Assembly: GCF_003464595.1 (NCBI RefSeq)
Contig: NZ_QRZF01000001.1
Coordinates: forward strand, 434,001 to 498,000
From: Bacteroides intestinalis
GTDB lineage: Bacteria > Bacteroidota > Bacteroidia > Bacteroidales > Bacteroidaceae
Reading direction: 5' to 3'
DNA length: 64,000 nucleotides
Shown piece by piece: positions 25,593 to 34,394 of the stretch; the first letter of the stretch is position 1, and every line of letters starts with the position of its first letter. Made by a program: the position numbers and the translations under genes. The notes below the pieces were generated by a model. The model was not told where the DNA came from and made no database searches. It saw nothing but the letters and a program-made list of their open reading frames with translations.

Positions 25593-26663
25593 ATGACTTA
25601 CGATATACCTACAATGGTTTCTGAGGCAACCGGAGTTCTTAAGTCTCTGATTGCGATTCCTTCCATCAGCCGCGATGAAGAAAAAGCGGCAGATTATCTA
25701 CAGAATTATATTGAGCTGCAAGGCATGGCAACCGGACGAAAAGGCAATAATATCTGGTGCCTCAGCCCAATGTTCGATTTAAATAAACCCACACTGTTAC
25801 TAAACTCACATATTGACACCGTGAAAGCCGTGAACGGTTGGCGAAAAGATCCGTTTACACCAACCCAGGAAAGCAACGGAAAACTATACGGGCTGGGAAG
25901 TAATGATGCCGGTGCAAGCGTTGTCAGCCTATTGCAAGTCTTTCTGCAACTTTGCCGCACTACACAGAAGTACAATCTCATTTATCTAGCTTCCTGTGAA
26001 GAAGAAGTGTCCGGAAAAGGTGGTATCGAGTGTGTATTACCGGAACTTCCCCCGATCCACTTTGCCATTGTAGGCGAACCTACAGAGATGCAGCCCGCCA
26101 TTGCTGAAAAGGGATTAATGGTACTGGATGTAACTGCTTACGGTAAAGCCGGACATGCTGCACGAAACGAAGGAGATAATGCTATATATAAGGTATTAGA
26201 AGACATCGCCTGGTTTCGCGACTATCGCTTTGAAAAAGTCTCTCCGCTGTTAGGTCCTGTAAAAATGAGTGTAACACAAATAAATGCAGGTACACAGCAC
26301 AATGTCATTCCCGACCGCTGCACTTTTGTGGTAGATATCCGCAGTAACGAATGTTATAGCAATCAGGAACTATTTACCGAAATACAAAAACATATTTCTT
26401 GCGAAGCCAAAGCACGTTCGTTCCGCTTAAGTTCTTCTCACGTAGAAGAACAACATCCGATAGTACAGCGTGCCGTAGCAATGGGACGTGTGCCTTTCGG
26501 TTCTCCTACCCTCTCCGACCAGGCACTAATGTCATTCCCTTCTCTCAAAATGGGTCCGGGAAAGAGTAGCCGTTCTCACACCGCAGATGAGTTTATTTTC
26601 ATTCAGGAAATAGAAGAGGCTATCGGGTTATATCTGGAACTACTGGATGGCGTCACTTTATAG
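25593..26663 (+). CDS. M20-family amidohydrolase, acetylornithine deacetylase-like
   Basis: A 356-residue zinc hydrolase. Metal ligands and catalytic residues are visible as HID (His73, Asp75), Asp105 in SNDAGAS, and EEE (136-138). A dimerisation domain occupies roughly 170-280. In Bacteroides the family member most like this acts in arginine synthesis on N-acyl-ornithine or N-acyl-citrulline; the sequence alone does not fix the acyl group, so no symbol is given. No other arg genes are adjacent. Confidence 0.8.
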   Translation: MTYDIPTMVSEATGVLKSLIAIPSISRDEEKAADYLQNYIELQGMATGRKGNNIWCLSPMFDLNKPTLLLNSHIDTVKAVNGWRKDPFTPTQESNGKLYGLGSNDAGASVVSLLQVFLQLCRTTQKYNLIYLASCEEEVSGKGGIECVLPELPPIHFAIVGEPTEMQPAIAEKGLMVLDVTAYGKAGHAARNEGDNAIYKVLEDIAWFRDYRFEKVSPLLGPVKMSVTQINAGTQHNVIPDRCTFVVDIRSNECYSNQELFTEIQKHISCEAKARSFRLSSSHVEEQHPIVQRAVAMGRVPFGSPTLSDQALMSFPSLKMGPGKSSRSHTADEFIFIQEIEEAIGLYLELLDGVTL

Positions 26664-26694
26664 TCTTTAACCAACTGATAATCAATAAACAGCA

Positions 26695-26855
26695 TTTACC
26701 GATGGTTTACTGCAAGATGTAAAAGCATTTACTTCGGCATGTAACGGCCTTTACTCCTTATTGTAACGGCCTTTACCTCGGTATGTAACGACCTTTACCC
26801 CGGCGTGTAAATGGAGTTACCGTGTGGAGTGAACAAAGTTACCATTTGGCGTAAA
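26695..26855. repeat. 22-bp phased array of TTTAC and GTAA half-sites
   Basis: TTTAC or GTTAC occurs at 26706, 26728, 26750, 26772, 26794, 26816 and 26838, each exactly 22 bp apart, with an extra copy 11 bp earlier at 26695. GTAA or GTGAA half-sites in the opposite sense occur at 26719, 26741, 26763, 26785, 26807, 26829 and 26851, also exactly 22 bp apart. Units diverge in between but the phase does not slip across 160 bp. It fills the gap between the M20 gene and the next gene, and an ATG reading from 26811 would wrongly run through its end. Confidence 0.9.
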
Positions 26856-26929
26856 CTGAATTTCCATGAAAAGAAACAACTAAGCACTTATAAAAGAACA
26901 AAGATTACTGATAATCATTTACTTTTCAT

Positions 26930-26937
26930 TATCTTTG
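26930..26937 (+). promoter_or_regulatory. -7 box of the esterase-like gene
   Basis: TATCTTTG matches TAnnTTTG and lies 23 bp before the ATG at 26961. It supports that start over the ATG at 26811, which would be upstream of the transcript. Confidence 0.6.
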
Positions 26938-26960
26938 AAAAAACAAAGAAACAACCATCC

Positions 26961-28691
26961 ATGAAAAAAACACTTATATTCTTCTCCTTCGTACTACAAT
27001 TGACATTCATTCATGCCCAGTCTTTCTCAAACTTAGGCTTCGAATACTGGCAGGCGAACAAATATCCTTTGTGCTGGACGCACCCTGCCATAAGTGTTAC
27101 ACCTGACTCCATCATAAACTTATCAGGCAAATATTCACTAAAAGGAGTGAGACAACAAGCTGATGTGGAACAAGCAAGTACTCCGTATGGTTTGATATTG
27201 CAGGATGTGACGACTGCATTCAACTATTCGGATTTAGAAAATGGAAAGATAAGTGTATCCGTACAAATTAAAAGTAAAGCAGCTGACTCTACTATGCACA
27301 TCGGTGCTTTTGTCCAGATCATAGACAAAATAAATCCCCAAAACAATAATTTAGTTATCGGAAATGATGTTGCCGACAGAGAATGGGCAGAATCATCAGC
27401 CACACTCATACTCAAAGACATAACACCTGCTTCCAATATATATATGGGAGTTATCATGATGGGATATGGAGAAATCTGGCTGGACAATTACCAGATAAAA
27501 TTAAACGGTGAACTCTCAAAAGAAATTTCCCCCAGAACTACCAGTCTGACGGAAAAAGAAAAAGAATGGTTAAGCAATCATATTATTTCGTTTTCTGACG
27601 ATGAGCCAATAGATGGGCAACTGTTTGGAAAGGCATTACCCGCTCCCTTAATTGTGGGTATAGGCGACAATGTACATGGTTCCTCTTCCATTATCAAATT
27701 GAAAAATAGGATAGCCCAGGCTCTCATTGAATATGAAGGGTTCACTCTTATAACCATTGAAGATAGCCCCGAAGTGGGAGAAGCTATAAATAAAATTATC
27801 CAGGGGGGCTCAGACACCGCAGAGAGAGGGATTAATATAATGTATGAGAATCCAGATTTCATAAACTTCACTGGATGGCTAAGAAAGTACAATAAATCGG
27901 TAGCAAGAAAAGTCAGGGTCTTTGGCGTAGATGTTAATAGCAGATATGAAGGAATGATTGAGGAAATAGATAAAGGAACCTTTGGCAGGCATTCACAGGA
28001 ACTAGATTCAATTCGCCATATATTAAAAACTTCAATGAATAAATGGGAAAAGATTGGAGAACTACCTTTTAATGAAAAGCATAAAAAGTATCTCAAAGAA
28101 AAGCTGGAATCCATCAAACAAGACATAACCTCCATGAAACCGGATAAGGAACAGGAAATATTACTTTGCTATTATGCAGATCATTTGCTCCACTATCTGT
28201 CTTTCGATGCACAAGAAAGAGAAAAGCAAATGGCTGACAATATAAGTCGCTTACATTCTCTCTATCCGGATGAGAAGATTATTTATATGGCCCACAATCT
28301 ACATGTGGGCAACATCCATAAGGGAACCCAAAAGACAGGATCTTGGCTAAAGGAACGCTTTCAGGATCAATACTATATCATAGGTACTTGCTATTACGAT
28401 GGTACCGATTGTTTCAAGAAAGCAGCATTATCGAAGAATCAGACAGTCATTAACGAGTCGGTGCAAGGATCCTATGAATATCTTTTTAATCAGATAACAG
28501 CCCCCTGCTTTTTCTTAGATTTAAATCGTTTGCATGACCACAAGAATGCATCCAATGAATGGCTGCACAAACCGATGCTGATGAGGAACTATGGTGTCGA
28601 ACCATTCAACTACTATTATGAATTCACCATCACAGACATGATGCACGAATATGATGGGGTATTATTTATAAAGAAATCCATTCCGCTATAA
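26961..28691 (+). CDS. Erythromycin esterase-like hydrolase, exported
   Basis: 576 residues with a signal peptide (cleavage near FIHAQ). Residues about 20-190 form a beta-rich domain of unknown function (LGFEYWQANKYPLCW onward). Residues about 200-570 fit the erythromycin esterase family: GDNVHGSS (235-242) holds the catalytic-type His, TIEDSPEVGEA (265-275) an acidic residue, and MAHNLHVGN the second His. Some family members hydrolyse macrolide rings, but many exported Bacteroidota members have unknown substrates, so resistance should not be assumed. The start at 26961 is supported by the -7 box just upstream. Confidence 0.75.
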   Translation: MKKTLIFFSFVLQLTFIHAQSFSNLGFEYWQANKYPLCWTHPAISVTPDSIINLSGKYSLKGVRQQADVEQASTPYGLILQDVTTAFNYSDLENGKISVSVQIKSKAADSTMHIGAFVQIIDKINPQNNNLVIGNDVADREWAESSATLILKDITPASNIYMGVIMMGYGEIWLDNYQIKLNGELSKEISPRTTSLTEKEKEWLSNHIISFSDDEPIDGQLFGKALPAPLIVGIGDNVHGSSSIIKLKNRIAQALIEYEGFTLITIEDSPEVGEAINKIIQGGSDTAERGINIMYENPDFINFTGWLRKYNKSVARKVRVFGVDVNSRYEGMIEEIDKGTFGRHSQELDSIRHILKTSMNKWEKIGELPFNEKHKKYLKEKLESIKQDITSMKPDKEQEILLCYYADHLLHYLSFDAQEREKQMADNISRLHSLYPDEKIIYMAHNLHVGNIHKGTQKTGSWLKERFQDQYYIIGTCYYDGTDCFKKAALSKNQTVINESVQGSYEYLFNQITAPCFFLDLNRLHDHKNASNEWLHKPMLMRNYGVEPFNYYYEFTITDMMHEYDGVLFIKKSIPL

Positions 28692-28729
28692 ATAAGAAAA
28701 GACAGGGAAAGATTTCGTTCCATAAAGCA

Positions 28730-30043
28730 TCAGCGGCTCAGCCACGGTTCCGGATTCAGTTTTTCCTTCTCCTTACGCAACTGGAAGTGAAGCACCGTAC
28801 GCCCATTGTCGGCACCGTCCGAGAATATCTGTCCGATATTTTGCCGGGTAGTTACAGTATCGCCCGTCTTCACTGAGGCTGAAGATAAGTTACAGTAGAC
28901 AGATATGTAGTTTCCATGACGAATCAAGATATTGAAAAGACCGTTCAACTGGAAAACAGCAGCCACCTTTCCATTAAAGATAGCACGTGCCTGCGCACCG
29001 GGCTTACCCTGAATGTCAATACCCTTATTATCCAGTTTTACATTATGAAGTCCTTCTACGGAATACTGTCCATAGCGGCTGGTAATAATATAGGGTCCTG
29101 TAATAGGCATTGGCAGCTTGCCACGGTTGCTGATAAAGCTACCGGAGAGTTCCCGGTCTGCCTTATCCATCGTATAGGTTTCAAGAGGCGCCGCTTTCTT
29201 TGTTGTAGTCTTTTCGGAAGAAGAAGTTGCTGTCGGTTTCGTTTCTTTGGCAGCAGTTTTTTTACGGGCAGCAGCTTCCTTACGGGCTTCTTCAGCTGCA
29301 CGTTTACGGGCTTTCTCTATTTCTTCGGCTATCAATCGATCGATACGTGCATTCAATTGGTTAGCTTCCTTACGCTTTTTATTGAGTTCATTCTGCAAAC
29401 CGCGTTGTTTCTTCTGCAGGTTGGCCACCAAAGTCTTCTTTTCCTTTTCCTGAGCTTCCAACTTTTCTTTCTCTACTTCACGCTCTTTCAGTAAACTGGC
29501 CTTCGCTTTCTTTACCTGTTGCAGTTCTGTTTTCTTTTGATTGACCTGTTCTTGTTTTTTCAGAATCTCTTCACCTTGCAGACGCTGATAGTCGGCATAT
29601 TCGCGCACATAGCGCATACGGCGATACGTCTGCGACAGCGTTTTAGCAGAAAGAATAAAAAGAAGCTTTTCCTGAATGGAACGATTCTTATACAGATATT
29701 GGACGGAAGCCTCATATTTCTTTTTCTTATCCTTCAAATCGTTTTCAAGGCGGACCAATTGCCGTTCCAGTTTAGATAATTCACGGTCTATAGTCTCCAT
29801 ATCATTATTGATGGTAAGGATATACCGTTTCCGTTCCTCTATCTGTCCGGTAAGGGCGGCAAGCCCGTTCAACTGGCTACCTACATCTTTCTTTGTAGTG
29901 TTCAAGAGTGTTTCCGACTCAGCTATCTGCTTTTGCAAAGTACCCCGTTTACTTTCCAACTCCTTTATCATCTTGTTGGATTGGGCACAAAGCGGCAGAG
30001 CCAGACAGAAACAACCTATGAAAATACAAAGAAAATGTCTCAT
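28730..30043 (-). CDS. EnvC-like murein hydrolase activator with degenerate LytM domain
   Basis: 437 residues with signal peptide, a long coiled coil (about 22-250), an Ala/Lys/Thr-rich linker (about 250-290), and a C-terminal LytM/M23 domain. The M23 zinc positions are lost: the usual HxGxD block reads DNKGID, the HLS block reads NLS (in YCNLSS), and HxH is reduced to LHF. This matches EnvC-type proteins, which activate cell-division amidases rather than cut peptidoglycan themselves. It is the last gene of the operon dut - TPR protein - DUF4292 protein - this gene, overlapping the previous gene by 4 bp. Confidence 0.85.
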   Translation of the reverse strand: MRHFLCIFIGCFCLALPLCAQSNKMIKELESKRGTLQKQIAESETLLNTTKKDVGSQLNGLAALTGQIEERKRYILTINNDMETIDRELSKLERQLVRLENDLKDKKKKYEASVQYLYKNRSIQEKLLFILSAKTLSQTYRRMRYVREYADYQRLQGEEILKKQEQVNQKKTELQQVKKAKASLLKEREVEKEKLEAQEKEKKTLVANLQKKQRGLQNELNKKRKEANQLNARIDRLIAEEIEKARKRAAEEARKEAAARKKTAAKETKPTATSSSEKTTTKKAAPLETYTMDKADRELSGSFISNRGKLPMPITGPYIITSRYGQYSVEGLHNVKLDNKGIDIQGKPGAQARAIFNGKVAAVFQLNGLFNILIRHGNYISVYCNLSSASVKTGDTVTTRQNIGQIFSDGADNGRTVLHFQLRKEKEKLNPEPWLSR

Positions 30044-30636
30044 AACTTCGCCAGCATCTCTAAAAGTTCAGTCCATTCAACTTTAGTATATCTGGAAGAC
30101 ACCTGAGTAGGTGTCAACGATATCTCTTTGTTCGAGAAGTCGGTAAGAACAATTTTACCTTTCTCCAAAGAAGGGATACCCAGTTCTTTGCCCGTCAAAG
30201 TGGCCTTACCACCGGGTTTGGCAGCATCAAAAAGAATCTTTTCCAGATAGGCAAAGTCTGCCTTCCTGGGCAGGATGTCTTTCAATTCTTTGCGGGTAGC
30301 CTGAACATAACGTTTTCCCATACGATCTACTACCAGTACATCGTTGGGAGTGATTTCCAATCGAGCTATTTCACTGCGAAGAATAGGCATCAAAAAAGAA
30401 AGTTGCATACGTTCTCCACTCACTAACTTCATTGTACCATTCACTGTAACTGTACCCCCTTTATTGGGAATGGTCAGTTGTACCTTAGAAGACAAATAGC
30501 GAGGTTCTCCTGTTGATGAAGTCATTTTCTGGGAAGTCTTACAGCCGGAAAGACCTACCACTAAACTTAGGAGAAGCAAAAAGGGCAGGATACGAATACG
30601 TCCTGCTGTGCTGTATTTGCTGTATAATACTCTCAT
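30040..30636 (-). CDS. DUF4292 lipoprotein
   Basis: 198 residues with a lipobox LSGC (Cys32). The rest resembles DUF4292, a Bacteroidota family with an outer-membrane-lipoprotein-like beta fold (LolA/LolB-type appearance); function is not established. It overlaps both neighbours by 4 bp (ATGA-type), so it is translationally coupled to the TPR gene and the EnvC-like gene, suggesting a shared envelope role. Confidence 0.8.
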   Translation of the reverse strand: MRVLYSKYSTAGRIRILPFLLLLSLVVGLSGCKTSQKMTSSTGEPRYLSSKVQLTIPNKGGTVTVNGTMKLVSGERMQLSFLMPILRSEIARLEITPNDVLVVDRMGKRYVQATRKELKDILPRKADFAYLEKILFDAAKPGGKATLTGKELGIPSLEKGKIVLTDFSNKEISLTPTQVSSRYTKVEWTELLEMLAKL

Positions 30637-32390
30637 TCTGGTATATATTTCTTTTTCTCAATCTTCTTTTTCAATGTTTTGGACTCACTACCCATTTCCC
30701 GGGCCTGCTTCCAATACTTCAAGGCGCCGTCCACATCACCGGTCATATAATAGATATCACCGCAATGCTCTACAATGGTATCACTCTTATCACCTTCATT
30801 CTTCATTGCATCGTCTATATAAAGGCGTGCTTCAGCATAATTACCTTTCTCAAATAAAATCCAGGCATAAGTATCCAGGTAAGTAGAATTATTCGGCTCA
30901 GCCTTCACGGTTTTATAACTCATTTCCTCCGCTTTATCCAGATCACGACGTTCCAGAGAAAGATAATAAGCATAGTTATTCATGGCTCCGATATTCGCCG
31001 AATTGTAAACCAATGCAGAATCATAAGCGGCATAGGCCTCTGCATTCATCTTTTTCGTATGATAAATATCACCCATGATGGCATAGAAATCCGAAACGAC
31101 TTCTTTCTTGCTCTTTTCCGTAATGTTTTCCAAAGCCTTCTGGCAAACGGCAAGTGCATCGTCTGCCCGTTCTGCCTGATTATAAGCTATAGCAAGATAG
31201 AAATAGAATTCCAACATATCCGGATTGGATTCAACACCTGCCTCACAAAGCCGGATCACTTCTTTATAATCTTCCTTACGAATCGCCTCACCCAGAAGCG
31301 TCATACGGGCAGCAGTGTTGGTAGGGTCTATGTCCAACACCTGTTCCAGCACAGGCATTGTCTCTTTATTCATCCCTTTGGAAAGGAGATATTGGGCATA
31401 GAGCATAGGCATTTGTGCATCGTCCTGATCCTGTTCCAAGATACGGTCGAAAAGGGTAATCACGCGAGTACTATCCTTGCCTGCCCGTTCATTCTCAACC
31501 ACAAACTGGCGCATTACATTCAATTTAGTATCGGAAGGTACTTTCTTGTTCAGCAAAAGGGTATCCAATTGCTGTTCATAAAGCTCTTTCTGTCCGGTCT
31601 GCTCATAGTAGGATGCCAGTGAGTACATGGCCATGGCATTATCCGGTTCGGTAGCAAGCACTTTCTTGTACATGTTGTAAGCTTCATCCTTCTTGCCATT
31701 CTGCATATAGACATCACCCAGCACTACTTGATAACGCATATCCATCGGATATTCTTCCACCAGACTTTCAATCTCACGGAAAGCACTCTGATTATCTTTC
31801 ATCTGTAAGTAAATGCGGAATTTCTCCATACTGAGCTGCTCGTTCTTACCCATCTTTTCTTCCAGACGATTCAGAGTAGTAATCACATTATCATACTCTT
31901 CCAAGCGATTATATATTTCCAGTAAGCTGTATAGAGCGTCCATCTTATCCGGGAAGCGGGTGACCATGCTTTCCAGCAAGTCAGTAGCCTTTTGCATCTC
32001 GTTCTGCTGCTGATACAGGCTTGCCAGTCCCTGACTATACCAGTAATTATCCGGATCATTCTCCACAGCTTTTTCTAAAGCTGCCTGTCCCTGGGGAACT
32101 TGTTTGAGGAACATGTAATATTGCGATATTTCATATAGAGCCGATGACGCATTCGGATTGATGCTCAGACAGTGCTGCAACAAATCGAAAGCAGCTCCAT
32201 AATCATTTTGCATCTTCAGGCGGGAAGCTTCCAGAAAGAAGTAATCGTATTTACGCTGTTGTTCGGGCGTAAGCACAACCTGCGTCTTCATCCCTTTCCG
32301 TTGCTTCTTACTTCCCTGACGGGAAGTACCACACGATACAAGTAACGCGCACAACAGGAAAAGCGATAGTATGTTAAATCTAATCTTCAT
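30633..32390 (-). CDS. TPR-repeat lipoprotein
   Basis: 585 residues with lipobox LVSC (Cys20) from the ATG at 32390; the longer reading begins at a TTG. It has more than ten tetratricopeptide repeats (for example ALYEISQYYMFLKQ, YWYSQGLASLYQQQN, MYSLASYYEQTGQ), giving a protein-binding solenoid in the periplasm. The partner is unknown, but coupling to DUF4292 and EnvC-like genes suggests cell-envelope assembly. It starts 22 bp after the dut stop. Confidence 0.85.
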   Translation of the reverse strand: MKIRFNILSLFLLCALLVSCGTSRQGSKKQRKGMKTQVVLTPEQQRKYDYFFLEASRLKMQNDYGAAFDLLQHCLSINPNASSALYEISQYYMFLKQVPQGQAALEKAVENDPDNYWYSQGLASLYQQQNEMQKATDLLESMVTRFPDKMDALYSLLEIYNRLEEYDNVITTLNRLEEKMGKNEQLSMEKFRIYLQMKDNQSAFREIESLVEEYPMDMRYQVVLGDVYMQNGKKDEAYNMYKKVLATEPDNAMAMYSLASYYEQTGQKELYEQQLDTLLLNKKVPSDTKLNVMRQFVVENERAGKDSTRVITLFDRILEQDQDDAQMPMLYAQYLLSKGMNKETMPVLEQVLDIDPTNTAARMTLLGEAIRKEDYKEVIRLCEAGVESNPDMLEFYFYLAIAYNQAERADDALAVCQKALENITEKSKKEVVSDFYAIMGDIYHTKKMNAEAYAAYDSALVYNSANIGAMNNYAYYLSLERRDLDKAEEMSYKTVKAEPNNSTYLDTYAWILFEKGNYAEARLYIDDAMKNEGDKSDTIVEHCGDIYYMTGDVDGALKYWKQAREMGSESKTLKKKIEKKKYIPE

Positions 32391-32412
32391 TATCAGTTGC
32401 AATTATCAATTG

Positions 32413-32844
32413 TTACACTCCCGTATGGCCGAAACCACCGGCACCGCGCACCGTTTCATCCAACACTTCCACTTCCTGCCAGGTGGCTTGTTCGTGGCGT
32501 GCTATCACCATCTGGGCTACACGTTCCCCATCTTCTATCACAAAAGTCTCCGATGACAGGTTTACAAGGATGATGCAAACTTCCCCACGATAATCGGCAT
32601 CAATCGTTCCCGGAGAGTTCAACACAGTAATACCTTTCTTTATAGCCAAACCACTGCGAGGACGTACTTGTGCTTCGAACCCCGGCGGCAGGGCAATATA
32701 CAATCCCGTAGGTACCAGGCAACGCTGCATCGGAGCTAACGAAATAGGTTCTGAAAGATTAGCACAGATGTCCATTCCTGCGGACAGTTCAGTGGCATAA
32801 GCCGGAAGCGGATGTTTCGATTTATTAATGATTTGTACGTTCAT
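32413..32844 (-). CDS. dut: Deoxyuridine triphosphatase (dUTPase)
   Basis: 143 residues, the usual length of a trimeric dUTPase. All five motifs are present: [33 protein letters not shown] and the C-terminal GAGGFGHTG. It converts dUTP to dUMP and pyrophosphate, keeping uracil out of DNA. It is first in the envelope operon and divergent from the dGTPase gene. Its ATG lies inside the left copy of an inverted repeat. Confidence 0.95.
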   Translation of the reverse strand: MNVQIINKSKHPLPAYATELSAGMDICANLSEPISLAPMQRCLVPTGLYIALPPGFEAQVRPRSGLAIKKGITVLNSPGTIDADYRGEVCIILVNLSSETFVIEDGERVAQMVIARHEQATWQEVEVLDETVRGAGGFGHTGV

Positions 32845-33050
32845 GACAATAATTACAAATTACGAATTATAAATTACGAACTGCCGCTATTCAGTATTTA
32901 ATAGCAGTTCTTCTTTTTTTAATTGGGCGAAAATACAGCTTTTAAAGCAAAATAGTGATACATTTGCAGTTAAATAATAACAAAGGGCAAATGTCCCCCT
33001 CTCTTTTGCCATTTATAATTTGTAATTCATAATTCGTAATTATCGCCATG
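32842..33050. repeat. Inverted repeat spanning the dut-dgt divergent region
   Basis: Arms of about 40 bp at 32842-32881 and 33011-33050 are imperfect inverted copies of each other (roughly 33 of 40 positions match). Each contains tandem 7-mers of the AATTACG/AATTACA type and each includes the start codon of its gene. The 129-bp interior holds the dut and dgt promoter region. Confidence 0.75.
32878..32920 (+). terminator. Plus-strand terminator-like hairpin upstream of dgt
   Basis: GAACTG/CAGTTC with a bulge and CTATT/AATAG form a hairpin followed by a T-rich run (32911-32920). On the plus strand it would stop antisense transcripts coming through dut before they reach dgt. On the minus strand it lies in the dut leader region. 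Confidence 0.5.
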
Positions 33051-34373
33051 AATTGGAATACCCTCATATCTGCCAAGCGTTTCGGACTGGAAGAGTTTCA
33101 TCAGGAGCGTCACGAAAACCGTTCAGAGTTCCAGCGTGACTATGACCGTCTCGTTTTTTCAGCTCCTTTCCGCCGCTTGCAGAACAAAACACAAGTCTTT
33201 CCCCTTCCGGGTAGTATTTTCGTACACAACCGCCTGACACATAGCTTGGAAGTATCCTGTGTAGGCCGCTCATTAGGGACTAATGTAGCCAAGGCAATCC
33301 TTGCCCGCCAGCCCGAACTGCAAAATTCTTATCTTCCAGAAATAGGTTCCATTGTATCAGCTGCCTGCCTGGCACACGATTTAGGTAATCCCCCCTTCGG
33401 ACACTCCGGAGAGCGGGCCATCTCCACTTTCTTCTCTGAAGGAAAAGGTATGGCACTGAAAGAGCAGCTGCCTGCCGCACAATGGGAAGACTTGACACAC
33501 TTTGAAGGAAACGCCAATGCCTTCCGCTTACTCACCCATCAGTTCGAAGGACGGCGTAAAGGTGGTTTCGTTCTTACCTACTCCACTCTGGCAAGTATCG
33601 TAAAATACCCCTTTTCATCGAGTTTAGCCGGCAAAAAGTCTAAATTCGGTTTCTTCACCACGGAAGAAGAAAGTTTCCGACGGATAGCCGAAGAACTGGG
33701 TATGAAAAGATTGAATGATGATCCACTGAAATATGCCCGCCATCCACTCGTCTATCTGGTAGAAGCGGCAGACGACATCTGTTACCAGATGATGGATATT
33801 GAAGATGCCCATAAACTAAAGATACTCACCACCGGAGAAACACAAGATTTACTCCTTTCTTACTTTCCTGAAGAGCGTAAGGCACACATGCTCAAAACAC
33901 TGGATTTTGTCAGCGATGTCAATGAGCAAATAGCTTATCTGCGTTCCTGTGTCATTGGATTGCTAATCCAGGAATGTACTCAGGCCTTCCTGAACAATGA
34001 AGAAAGAATATTGGAAGGAGAATTTGAGGGAAGCCTCATCAAACATATATCCGAACTGCCTGCCAGTGCTTATAATCATTGTGCCGACATTTCTCTAAAG
34101 AAGATTTATCGCTCACGCGACGTATTGGATATTGAACTTGCCGGTTTCCGCATCATCAGCACTCTGCTCGACTTAATGATAGATGCCGTTCGTTCACCTG
34201 AAAAAGCTTACTCACAGCTACTCATCAACCGGGTATCCGGCCAGTATAATATAAAAGCGCCCATACTCTATGAAAGAATACAGGCGGTATTGGATTATAT
34301 CTCGGGTATGACAGATGTCTTCGCTCTCGACCTCTACAGAAAGATCAACGGGAATAGTTTGCCGGCAGTATAA
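33048..34373 (+). CDS. dgt: dGTP triphosphohydrolase-like HD protein
   Basis: 441 residues. HD-domain ligands are visible: His65 (HNRLTHSLE), His110-Asp111 (LAHDLGNPPFGHSGE) and His119. The family hydrolyses dGTP and other dNTPs to the nucleoside plus tripolyphosphate, tuning nucleotide pools. It is divergent from dut, another dNTP hydrolase. Its ATG is inside the right copy of the inverted repeat. Confidence 0.85.
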   Translation: MNWNTLISAKRFGLEEFHQERHENRSEFQRDYDRLVFSAPFRRLQNKTQVFPLPGSIFVHNRLTHSLEVSCVGRSLGTNVAKAILARQPELQNSYLPEIGSIVSAACLAHDLGNPPFGHSGERAISTFFSEGKGMALKEQLPAAQWEDLTHFEGNANAFRLLTHQFEGRRKGGFVLTYSTLASIVKYPFSSSLAGKKSKFGFFTTEEESFRRIAEELGMKRLNDDPLKYARHPLVYLVEAADDICYQMMDIEDAHKLKILTTGETQDLLLSYFPEERKAHMLKTLDFVSDVNEQIAYLRSCVIGLLIQECTQAFLNNEERILEGEFEGSLIKHISELPASAYNHCADISLKKIYRSRDVLDIELAGFRIISTLLDLMIDAVRSPEKAYSQLLINRVSGQYNIKAPILYERIQAVLDYISGMTDVFALDLYRKINGNSLPAV

Positions 34374-34394
34374 GTTGTGCCTCAGGCACAACCA

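Noticed and set aside
26695..26855. CRISPR-like array
   Set aside because: The repeat period is 22 bp with 5-bp half-sites and no spacers of constant length; no cas genes are nearby.
26811..26960. Longer N-terminus of the esterase-like protein
   Set aside because: It would be upstream of the -7 box, encode the end of the DNA repeat array and hide the signal peptide beginning at 26961.
26961..28691. Macrolide resistance gene
   Set aside because: Only family-level similarity to erythromycin esterases is visible, with an extra N-terminal domain and export signal; resistance is not supported.
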